A stretch of DNA of 64,000 nt from Smithella sp. M82 (GTDB lineage: Bacteria; Desulfobacterota; Syntrophia; Syntrophales; Smithellaceae): assembly GCA_001683985.1 (NCBI GenBank), contig MAEO01000189.1:6163-70162 (forward strand), given 5' to 3'. This document shows, piece after piece, positions 55,449 through 62,852 of this stretch. Both the position numbers and the translations under genes were made by a program. The notes under the pieces were generated by a model. That model saw only the letters and a list, made by a program, of their open reading frames with translations, was not told the origin of the DNA and searched no databases. Within the stretch, counting starts at the first letter, position 1. Each line of letters begins with the position of its first letter.

Positions 55449-56486
55449 GTGTTGAAGAAAACAGCAATTCAAAAAATATCAGATCTGGCCGCCGAACTGT
55501 TGGCGAAAGGAACGTTGATTGCGCCTGTTAAGGAGAGCGCAGGTTTTAATTTCCGCGAGATTTCCGATTCGGGGCAGGTGGATTTTAGTTTCTACAATAC
55601 GCTGATGAGTCCCAAGTCGGCTTTCTTTCCACAAACCGAAGATTTTGTACGTTATGATAAAAACAAATCCGTTCTTGATGCGCAATGTGTGGATTTGAAT
55701 TTAAAACCGATTTTTCTTTTCGGTGTCCGTCCCTGTGACGTAAAGAGCTTCGAGATAATGGACATTCATTTTTCCGGCACGGGCGCGGTTGATCCATACT
55801 GGAAAAAAAGGAGAGAAGCCACGACCATTTTCGGTTACGCTTTTGATCTGAAAACTCCGGCCGATTCGGCGGATTTCTATTCAACGTTGAATATCGGCGC
55901 GGCCGACCCGGAAGGCAGCGATATTTTCATGATGAAAAAGGGCGACGGTCTGCTATTAAAAGCAATTACGCCCAAAGGGGAAAATCTGCTTTCTTCATTG
56001 GGCTCACTTACGGAAGCTTCGGCGGATGAAATAAAATATTTCGACGACACCGTCGCCGCGGGACGTTCTTTCAAAACAAGATTTACCTGCGTAGATGATA
56101 AAGTCATTGCCAAAAAGCTGGAAGATCTTTTCCATAAAACGGAATTTTGGGAAAAAATTTCCGATGCGTGTTTAAGTTGCGGCGCCTGCACGTTCGTTTG
56201 TCCCACCTGCTATTGTTTTGATATTTGCGACGAGACACTTTTTGCCGCGGGTGTCCGCCGCCGTGTGTGGGATTCCTGCATGTTCACAGATTTCACCATG
56301 GAAGCCAGCGGTCATAATCCACGGACAAAAGTTTATCAGCGCCTGCGCCAGAAAATATGTCACAAATATTCTTTCCATATTAGAAAGTACGGCGTGATTT
56401 CCTGCGTCGGTTGCGGCCGGTGCACGCGCAGCTGCCCGGTGAACATCGACATTTTCTCGATTGTGGATCAGGCTTTGAAAGAATAG
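55449..56486 (+). CDS. FlxB-like (4Fe-4S dicluster) subunit, copy 2
   Basis: A 345-residue paralogue of 48474, starting with GTG. Motifs: FGVRPCDVKSFEIMD, CLSCGACTFVCPTC and CVGCGRCTRSCPV. Same expected role, moving electrons from FlxA to FlxC/FlxD. Confidence 0.88.
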   Translation: MLKKTAIQKISDLAAELLAKGTLIAPVKESAGFNFREISDSGQVDFSFYNTLMSPKSAFFPQTEDFVRYDKNKSVLDAQCVDLNLKPIFLFGVRPCDVKSFEIMDIHFSGTGAVDPYWKKRREATTIFGYAFDLKTPADSADFYSTLNIGAADPEGSDIFMMKKGDGLLLKAITPKGENLLSSLGSLTEASADEIKYFDDTVAAGRSFKTRFTCVDDKVIAKKLEDLFHKTEFWEKISDACLSCGACTFVCPTCYCFDICDETLFAAGVRRRVWDSCMFTDFTMEASGHNPRTKVYQRLRQKICHKYSFHIRKYGVISCVGCGRCTRSCPVNIDIFSIVDQALKE

Positions 56487-56523
56487 CTTTAAAAGTGAAA
56501 GAAATAATTATTTGAGGATCAAT

Positions 56524-57384
56524 ATGTGTTCGAATAATCCATACATTCCCATGCCGGTGGAAATCATCAAAATCATCGATGAAGTTGATACCCACGACAT
56601 CAAATCGTTTCGCTTGAAATTTCTGAATAAAGAAGATGAAGCGAAATTCAAATATCTGCCCGGGCAATTTTCCGAACTCTCTGTTTACGGCAAAGGCGAA
56701 TCCCCCATCGGTATCGCTTCTTCACCCACGGAAGAAGGTTATGTGGAATTCACCGTGCAGCGGGCGGGCGCCATCCAGCCGGGATTGGTCACGGCGGCCC
56801 TGCATGATATGGACGAAGGCGCGAAAATCGGCCTGCGTGGACCGCTGGGCAATTCCTGGCCGATTGAATTTCTGGAGAAGAAGAACATCGTGGTCGTGGG
56901 CGGAGGCTTTGCCTTCACTACTTTGCGTTCTTTAATCAATTACATGCTGCACAAGGACAACCGTTCCCGCTTCGGCGAAATTACGGTGATTTACGGCGCG
57001 AGAACCCCTGGTCTGCTTTTGTATAAGGACGAATTAGCCGCTTGGAAAAAAAGAGACGACATCAAAACCATCATCACCGTGGACAAGGGAGATGGAACCT
57101 GGAAGGGCAGGGAAGGCTTTGTTCCCGCCGTCTGTAAAGATGTTGCCCCATCTCCGAAAAATGCGGTAGCGGTTATTTGCGGTCCGCCGATTATGATAAA
57201 ATTTACGCTGCCTGTATTTTTTGATCTGGGATTTTCCAAGGGAAATATTTTTACATCGCTGGAAATGCGCATGAAATGCGGCATAGGCAAATGTGGTCGC
57301 TGCAATGTCGGCTATAAATATGTCTGCTCCGACGGTCCTGTATTTTCTCTGGCCGAACTTGATGAGTTGCCGAGAGATTTTTAG
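56524..57384 (+). CDS. FlxA-like FAD/NAD(P)H oxidoreductase subunit, copy 2
   Basis: About 286 residues from the ATG at 56524 (GAGG six bases before). Very similar to 49511, with GQFSELSVYGKGESPIGIASSP, GGGFAFTTLRSLINYML and the [2Fe-2S] site CGIGKCGRCNVGYKYVC. It has a four-residue insertion (AGAIQPGLVTAAL against AGVVTTAL). Last gene of set 2. Confidence 0.9.
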   Translation: MCSNNPYIPMPVEIIKIIDEVDTHDIKSFRLKFLNKEDEAKFKYLPGQFSELSVYGKGESPIGIASSPTEEGYVEFTVQRAGAIQPGLVTAALHDMDEGAKIGLRGPLGNSWPIEFLEKKNIVVVGGGFAFTTLRSLINYMLHKDNRSRFGEITVIYGARTPGLLLYKDELAAWKKRDDIKTIITVDKGDGTWKGREGFVPAVCKDVAPSPKNAVAVICGPPIMIKFTLPVFFDLGFSKGNIFTSLEMRMKCGIGKCGRCNVGYKYVCSDGPVFSLAELDELPRDF

Positions 57385-57688
57385 CCGGCGCTTTAAAATT
57401 TTTAAGAAAATACATTGAATAAGGCATTTCCTGTTTTCAAATCGTTCTGTCTTTTATGTTGGAACTATCTTTTTGTAGTGCATATTTTAAAAGCTAAAAA
57501 TGATTGAGGTAAAAATATCGTTTTTTCTACTAGCCCGACTTAGCGGGTTCGCCCTTATCAAGCACAGTTTTAATTTTTTTCACCATGTATTTTTAAGGAG
57601 TTAGAAATCTCTAAGTGTGAAAAACGCCTTGTAGTGAAGACCTACCCTCTTTTCAAGATTACCGTATCAGTGATAAGCTTCCTACATC
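57385..57688. other. Gap between the Flx set and the broken insertion sequence
   Basis: No gene. It should hold the left end of the insertion sequence, but no inverted partner was found, because the right end is missing. Confidence 0.4.
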
Positions 57689-58306
57689 ATGTTTCTTCGT
57701 TGCACGAATCGGGAAAAAGATGGCAAAGATCATCGTTACTGGAGCGTGGTGGAAAACCGCCGTGTATCTGGTGGCCGGGTTGTGCAGCGGCATGTGCTTT
57801 ATCTTGGTGAGATAAATGATTCTCGGCGCGAGTCATGGCGCAAGACAATAGAAGTTTTTGAGGATGGATATTCGTCAGCGAAGACGGTGGCATTGTTTCC
57901 AGAAGACCGCTCTGTTGAGATCGATGACGAGCAGGTGGTGCAGATTCGGCTCAAGGATGTGGAGCTGAGACATCCACGGCAGTGGGGTGCGTGCTGGCTG
58001 TATAAGCAACTGGGACTTGACGAGTTTTGGGCAAAAAGGTTGCCGCCGAGCCGAAGAGGGACGCGGTGGGACCTGATTGTCAAGGCTCTTTGTTGTTACC
58101 GCCTGATTGACCCTGGCAGTGAATGGCGTCTTCATCGGCACTGGTACGAGACCAGCGCCATGGCGGATTTTCTGGGTGCGGGTTTTGAACTGGTGGAGAT
58201 CCATAAACTCTACGGGTGTCTGGATCGGTTGATTGCACAGAAGCGGGCGCTGTTTGATCACCTGACGCAACGGTGGAAAGATATGTTTGAACTGGTCAAG
58301 ATCCTG
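57689..58306 (+). pseudogene. Truncated IS1634/IS4-type transposase
   Basis: About 206 codons of a transposase N-terminal half: MFLRCTNREKDGKDHRYWSV, GRVVQRHVLYLGEIND, DLIVKALCCYRLIDPGSEWRLHRHW, KLYGCLDRLIAQKRALFDHL. This layout is that of IS1634-type (IS4 group) transposases, usually 450-560 residues. Homology stops at LTQRWKDMFE, just before a 198-bp inverted-repeat element whose bases the frame then runs into until a stop at 58517-58519. The DDE catalytic core is therefore missing and the element is dead. Confidence 0.75.
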
Positions 58307-58504
58307 AAAAGGGGACAGGCTGCTTTTCTTTCCTTTCCCTTGCCTGCCTCCCCCGTATTGATTTCTTGCCTATCAAAACCGTATCTCCATACCCGTCCCT
58401 ATGGTCGGCAGCTTCAGGAGAAGGTCGCTCTCTATGAGTTCATCACAAAAATATCTTTCCCTTATGGACCTTCTGGTTTCTGGAAAAGTAGCCTGTCCCC
58501 TTTT
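58307..58504. mobile_element. 198-bp inverted-repeat element (REP/MITE type)
   Basis: The ends AAAAGGGGACAGGCTGCTTTTC (22 nt, split here as AAAAGGGGACAGGCT + GCTTTTC) at 58307-58328 and GAAAAGTAGCCTGTCCCC + TTTT at 58483-58504 are inverted copies with one mismatch in 22. The GGGGACAGGCTAC word is known from repeats mobilised by Y1/REP-type transposases in many genomes. Here it lies where the transposase reading frame is cut. Confidence 0.75.
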
Positions 58505-58508
58505 TTAA

Positions 58509-58751
58509 TTCTTTTTTAATAAAGACGGCGTAATTGATTTAAGAATAAAAGTAACAGGCACCACAAAAAACCCGGCCGTCCGGCTTACACAACCGCAGCT
58601 GGGTTCTTTGGGTAGCATCATAAAAGATGCGGCAGGCAGCGTAGCAATTGAGGCCGGCAAAAGCGCTGCCAAAGAAGCCGTCAAAAAAGTGCTTAATGAA
58701 GATCAGCAAAAAGTTTTAGAAGGAGTAGAGGGATTGTTTAATAAGAAATAA
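58509..58751 (+). pseudogene. C-terminal remnant of an AsmA-like protein
   Basis: An open frame without a start encodes about 80 residues, including NKDGVIDLRIKVTGTTKNPA, GSIIKDAAGSVAIEAGKSAA and VLEGVEGLFNKK. This matches the C-terminal ends of AsmA/DUF748-type envelope proteins (GxFDLRIKVTGTxxNPxVxL). The rest of the gene is absent upstream, replaced by the broken insertion sequence. Confidence 0.6.
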
Positions 58752-58768
58752 ACTTTCCCCCCTTGCTT

Positions 58769-59509
58769 CTATTTTACAGTATATCCGCGACCGTCAAGGC
58801 ATGCTGCCATAGCCCTTTGATAATCCGCCCGCATTTGCATGGCCTGATTGGCAGACAATCCCTGTGGAATTGCAGCAGTCGGGTCGTAATTTGTCTGGTC
58901 AACAGCCCACTTATGGCATTCATAACGATCATTGTCCTGTTGTGCCTGACTTTGGCCTTTACGGGGATAAATAAAAAGTCTATTTTTCATATCTTCACTT
59001 GATGCCGGAGGTGTCTCACTTACCTCACCCTGAGGCGGCTCAACAACAACATAACCTCCCGGTGTTGACGTATAATACGTTGCATTAGCGTAATAGTAAG
59101 GAATGCCGTGAAACCAGACAGTTGTGTAAAAGAGGGGTGAAAACGGAACAAACAGTCCAATGGGCGGGGCAACTACAACATATCGACTGCCGTGGTGGCG
59201 GTACCATACGCCGTGGTGATGATAGTAGCGTGAACGATCCCATATTACTACCCTGTGATCTCTGGGAAGGGTTCTGAATGATTCACCGCGAACCGGATAC
59301 GACCGATTATGACGATAACGGGAATCGACAAAGCTTTTTTGTGCGGCAGGCGGAGGCGCTTTTTTTACACCCTGTGCCGGTGCTCGTCCGTGTCCCTTGG
59401 ATCTTCCACGCTGCCATGGTTCGGCAAACCCGGAAATACCAATTGCCAAAATCATAATTATTGACAGCACGACGGCAAAATATTTTTTTAAATTAAGATT
59501 ATATATCAT
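58769..59509 (-). CDS. Exported Tyr/His-rich protein with YP-KGQS domain
   Basis: A 246-residue protein. Signal segment at about 9-29, then a Gly/Arg/Lys-rich part, a Tyr/His-rich stretch (RYYHHHGVWYRHHGSRYVVV), a hydrophobic-aromatic part (GLFVPFSPLFYTTVWFHGIPYYYANATYYTST) similar to DUF6515-type proteins, and a C-terminal domain YPRKGQSQAQQDNDRYECHK-WAVDQT...MAACLDGRGYTVK with two Cys. That domain is shared with the next gene. AAGGAGG before the ATG. Function unknown; periplasmic or outer-membrane. Confidence 0.7.
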   Translation of the reverse strand: MIYNLNLKKYFAVVLSIIMILAIGISGFAEPWQRGRSKGHGRAPAQGVKKAPPPAAQKSFVDSRYRHNRSYPVRGESFRTLPRDHRVVIWDRSRYYHHHGVWYRHHGSRYVVVAPPIGLFVPFSPLFYTTVWFHGIPYYYANATYYTSTPGGYVVVEPPQGEVSETPPASSEDMKNRLFIYPRKGQSQAQQDNDRYECHKWAVDQTNYDPTAAIPQGLSANQAMQMRADYQRAMAACLDGRGYTVK

Positions 59510-59530
59510 GACAGTAACCTCCTTTTTCAG

Positions 59531-60127
59531 CTATTTTACGGCATATCCACGGCCTTCCATACAGGCTGACATTGCCCGGCGAAATTGCAGAGCCATTTTT
59601 TCATTATGCAAATCCCGGCCTTTATTTCTATTCTGATAGGCTTCTTCCAATTGCCTTGCCGATTCTGCGCGTGTCGCATCGGAAACAGCTCCCGCCATGG
59701 CGCCGCCGGCAGCTCCGATTAAAGCTCCATCTCCGGCATGTCTCGGTCCGGCAATTAATGCTCCCAATACCGCACCCGCAATGGACATAACGACGGTATC
59801 GTGTCCCGGCGGCGGCATAGGGACAACCCTGACACGCTGTTCGGGAACAATAGATGAAACGCTTGGGTCAAAGCCGGTTTGATCTAATGCCCAATTATAG
59901 CATGCATAATGATCGCGCGATTGTTGTTCGGTTGACTGTCCTTTTTTCGGATAAAAATAAATTTGCGTAACGGCAGTGTCATTTTGTTGATTCTGAACCG
60001 GTTGCGCAATGACCTGTTCGTTTGGATAGTAGTAACAGGAATTTAATAAGAAAACCGATGCAAGAAGAAAGAATATCGACCAGTATGAAAGCGCCTGACT
60101 TGTATTTTTAATGATTTTAGCAGTCAT
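59531..60127 (-). CDS. Lipoprotein with YP-KGQS domain and glycine zipper
   Basis: A 198-residue protein. The N-terminus (FFLLASVFLLNSC) looks like a lipoprotein signal with Cys at about 31. Then YPKKGQSTEQQSRDHYACYN-WALDQTGFDP, a glycine-zipper segment (SIAGAVLGALIAGPRHAGDGALIGAAGGAMAGAVSDA) and the end MSACMEGRGYAVK. The zipper sits inside the same domain that its neighbour at 58769 has uninterrupted. The pair is separated by 21 bp and probably co-transcribed. Confidence 0.7.
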   Translation of the reverse strand: MTAKIIKNTSQALSYWSIFFLLASVFLLNSCYYYPNEQVIAQPVQNQQNDTAVTQIYFYPKKGQSTEQQSRDHYACYNWALDQTGFDPSVSSIVPEQRVRVVPMPPPGHDTVVMSIAGAVLGALIAGPRHAGDGALIGAAGGAMAGAVSDATRAESARQLEEAYQNRNKGRDLHNEKMALQFRRAMSACMEGRGYAVK

Positions 60128-60236
60128 AGTTTTTTTCCATTGTTTATAAGATTTTAATTCTTAACCGGAGATATTATAAAAATAACGCTTTCGTAAGTCA
60201 ATGTAATATAAATCCTTAAAATTTAATTAATCTAAG

Positions 60237-60280
60237 GCTGTGTCGCAATCCTCAAATTTGTGCCGGCATTACGACACAGC
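60237..60280. terminator. Hairpin between the lipoprotein and Spy-like genes
   Basis: GCTGTGTCG (60237-60245) pairs with CGACACAGC (60272-60280), followed by TTTTCC on the plus strand. On the minus strand no good T run follows, so its use as a terminator for the Spy-like gene is weak. Confidence 0.4.
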
Positions 60281-60310
60281 TTTTCCGAAGGAGGGAAAGG
60301 GGTTGTCAGT

Positions 60311-60808
60311 TTAAGGACAATATGTTGCCGGACCGTATCCGTCGCGGCCTCTCATTCCTCCGCGAGGTCTAAATCCAGGACCCCGCCCCCAATGAGAATT
60401 TGCCAGTTTTTCATTTTGTTCCGCTGTTAGAATCTTGCGAATTTCCAATCTCAGGGCCATTCTTTTATCTTGTATTTCATCGCGCAATGCCCGAACCTCT
60501 TTTTGAGCGGCGTAAATTTTATCCCTGTCCGGATTTGCCTTTGACCATAGCCTTCGCAGCTCTACCGACTTGTCAAATATTTTTTCTCTTAGCGGCCTTG
60601 TAGATTTCTGATTTTCATATACAAGGGCTTCGATTTTTGTTTTTTGCTCATCGGAAAGATTTAGGCTCCTTAATGTCGGGGTATTGCAGCAACTCTCACC
60701 ATTACGATAAGCCGGCCCTCTACCTCCATAAGCGCCGAAAGCGAACGCCGGTGCGGTTAAAATTATTCCCGCAAGAACAATCATTGATAGAAATATTAAT
60801 TTTCTCAT
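60311..60808 (-). CDS. Spy/CpxP/ZraP-family periplasmic protein
   Basis: About 165 residues from the ATG at 60808 (GAGGAA upstream; a TTG at 60814 is less likely). A signal peptide (about 1-22, cut near FAFA) precedes CCNTP and the family pattern LNLSDEQKTKIEALV and LTAEQNEKL, the two LTxxQ-like motifs, between them helix-rich charged sequence (VRALRDEIQDKRMALRLEIRK). The C-terminus is Gly/Arg-rich (GRGPGFRPRGGMRGRDG). Such proteins are zinc- and stress-linked periplasmic chaperones. It is divergent from a kinase/regulator pair with sigma-54 features, the same layout as zraP-zraSR. Confidence 0.85.
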   Translation of the reverse strand: MRKLIFLSMIVLAGIILTAPAFAFGAYGGRGPAYRNGESCCNTPTLRSLNLSDEQKTKIEALVYENQKSTRPLREKIFDKSVELRRLWSKANPDRDKIYAAQKEVRALRDEIQDKRMALRLEIRKILTAEQNEKLANSHWGRGPGFRPRGGMRGRDGYGPATYCP

Positions 60809-60946
60809 AATCAAATTCCTCTACATAAAGTTTTATTATTCAAAGTTATTCTTTTAACAATTCCGGGATAATTTGAATAATGTTAAAGTTTTTTATTATC
60901 AAACTACCAATATATTGATGACCAAACTCATTATTGTCTTTTTATT

Positions 60947-60962
60947 AGCAAGCTATATGCCA
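60947..60962 (-). promoter_or_regulatory. Sigma-54 promoter facing the Spy-like gene
   Basis: On the minus strand TGGCAT (60962-60957), five bases, then TTGCT (60951-60947) match the -24/-12 consensus TGGCAC-N5-TTGCA, with GG and GC ten bases apart. Transcription would start near 60936, about 130 bp before the Spy-like start. Confidence 0.7.
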
Positions 60963-61048
60963 GTTAAATTTATACTGGTTAACATATTGTTTTTAATAGG
61001 TAAATTAATAACAGATAAAAATATCATTTGTCTTTTAACCAGGTTAAG

Positions 61049-61088
61049 TGGATAATATGTATCCATTTAGGAGTATTCACATGAATAC
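61049..61088. promoter_or_regulatory. Candidate activator sites for the sigma-54 promoter
   Basis: Two inverted repeats, TGGATA-N5-TATCCA (61049-61065) and GTATTCACATGAATAC (61073-61088), lie about 90-130 bp upstream of the sigma-54 promoter, a usual distance for enhancer sites, and also just before the kinase gene. Confidence 0.4.
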
Positions 61089-61124
61089 AAAGTATCCGCC
61101 TGTTGGCGAAAATCCAAGGACTGG

Positions 61125-62843
61125 ATGATGAGGGCTAAGAAAAAAATCCGGTTTAATATCTCGTTTTGGCTGGTAGTAGGTGCAATCACCCTTATGGCGA
61201 TTGTTTCCGCAGTAATGACATTCACTTTTGTTCAGCAGAAAAGAGATCAGGCCGTTGAACTTCTGGTTGAGAAAGGCGCTACATTAATCAGGTCGTTCGA
61301 AACCGGCATGAATATTACTCAAGGTGTAGAGGCAGAAATTTTCAGACTGCAAAAACTACTAGTGGAGACAACCCAGCAACCAGACATAGATTATATAATT
61401 ATTACCGATCAGGATGGTAATATCATTGCCGATGGTGATCCTGCCCAAGTCGGAGATAAGTACGGTTTAGATTTAAATATTAAATCATTGTCCTTATCAA
61501 GAAAAATTAGATGGCGTCAGGTGACCAATTCCGGAGGAGCGGATACATTTGAGGTTTACCGCGGATTTTTCCCTTTTGGAAAAGATGTGGAAGAAAAAAC
61601 TTCCTTAAAAGGTGAAATCAACAGTAAAGAAAATAACAAATGGGTGATCTATATCGGCCTGAATATGGCAACGATAGAAAAAGCAACTAAAGAAGATAAC
61701 CGGGCTCATACCATCATTGTTTTAATTCTTTTATTAATTGGTTCTTCGGCAATCATTTCCCTTTACCTCGCACAGGCCTATCGTCTTACCCGTACATCTC
61801 TTTCCCGTGTTAAAATATTTTCAGAGGCGCTGGTGAAAAATATGCCCATTGGCCTGATTGCCCTGGATAATCAGGATAATATTATTGAGTGCAATGAAAA
61901 AGCGCAAGTTATGTTGGGAATTGCCTCCATTAACGCTTCAGGTAAAAAGAATATTAATCTGTTGCCTGATCAGTTGAAAAAAATGCTCGCAGAACTTTCT
62001 TCTACCGGAGGCTTTTTAGAACGTGATGTTAAACAGACTTTTGCTGACGGTAAGGAACAAATCTGGGAAACAGTTGCTGCGGAGCTTATCGATGAAGGAA
62101 CTTCGACAGGTAAAATTCTGCTGATACGGGATGTTACGGATATTCGTCAAATGGAAAATGAAATCACCAAGAGCCGGCACCTTAGTTCTATCGGTTCTCT
62201 GGCAGCGGGAGTTGCCCACGAAATCCGTAATCCGCTCAGCTCCATTAAAGGATTTGCGGTTTATTTCAAAGAAAAACTGTCCGGCAATAAAGAAGACGAG
62301 CAGACAGCTGATGTCATGGTTGCTGAAACAGAAAGACTCAATCGTGTAATAAGTCAGCTGATTGAATTTGCCAAACCCTTGGAGTTAAAAAAAGAATCGG
62401 CACATTTTTTAGATGTAGTCCGGCATGCAATAAAATTAATTGATGCTGACGCGAAAAAAAATAAAATCAGCATTGATGTTGATATTGCCGCTGATATACC
62501 TGTACTGGAAATTGATTCCGATAAAATCAAACAGGTTCTGCTCAACATTTTTCTAAATGCCCTTGAGGCAATGAAGGACGGAGGCAATTTGAGAATTAAA
62601 ACAGAACGCGGCGCGGACAATGTGACTGTAACCATTTCCGATACCGGAATAGGAATAGAAAAAACGGATTTGCCCCGAATATATGATCCGTATTTTACTT
62701 CAAAACCGGCGGGAACAGGTCTCGGGTTGGCGATAGTGCAGAAATTTATGGAAGCACACGGCGGCAGGATAAAAGTAGAAAGCGTTGCCGGAAAAGGCAC
62801 AAAAGTAATTCTGTGTTTTCCTTTAAATCACATTAAAAATTAA
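61125..62843 (+). CDS. ZraS-like membrane sensor histidine kinase
   Basis: A 572-residue kinase. Helix 1 near 10-32, a periplasmic region near 35-190 (about 155 residues with the single-Cache-like DYIIITDQDGNIIADGDPAQVG), helix 2 near 195-217, a PAS domain (about 235-345 with MPIGLIALDNQDNIIECNEKAQ), HisKA SLAAGVAHEIRNPLSSIKGF and a HATPase (DTGIGIEKTDLPRIYDPYFTSKPAGTGLGLAIV). It lies head-to-head with the Spy-like gene and 9 bp before the regulator. AAGGA lies just before the double ATG at 61125/61128. Confidence 0.93.
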   Translation: MMRAKKKIRFNISFWLVVGAITLMAIVSAVMTFTFVQQKRDQAVELLVEKGATLIRSFETGMNITQGVEAEIFRLQKLLVETTQQPDIDYIIITDQDGNIIADGDPAQVGDKYGLDLNIKSLSLSRKIRWRQVTNSGGADTFEVYRGFFPFGKDVEEKTSLKGEINSKENNKWVIYIGLNMATIEKATKEDNRAHTIIVLILLLIGSSAIISLYLAQAYRLTRTSLSRVKIFSEALVKNMPIGLIALDNQDNIIECNEKAQVMLGIASINASGKKNINLLPDQLKKMLAELSSTGGFLERDVKQTFADGKEQIWETVAAELIDEGTSTGKILLIRDVTDIRQMENEITKSRHLSSIGSLAAGVAHEIRNPLSSIKGFAVYFKEKLSGNKEDEQTADVMVAETERLNRVISQLIEFAKPLELKKESAHFLDVVRHAIKLIDADAKKNKISIDVDIAADIPVLEIDSDKIKQVLLNIFLNALEAMKDGGNLRIKTERGADNVTVTISDTGIGIEKTDLPRIYDPYFTSKPAGTGLGLAIVQKFMEAHGGRIKVESVAGKGTKVILCFPLNHIKN

Positions 62844-62852
62844 GGAATGTAC

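Noticed and set aside
60873-61055. Small plus-strand ORF of 60 residues between the Spy-like and kinase genes
   Set aside because: It overlaps the sigma-54 promoter region, has no clear ribosome site and is AT-rich by chance.
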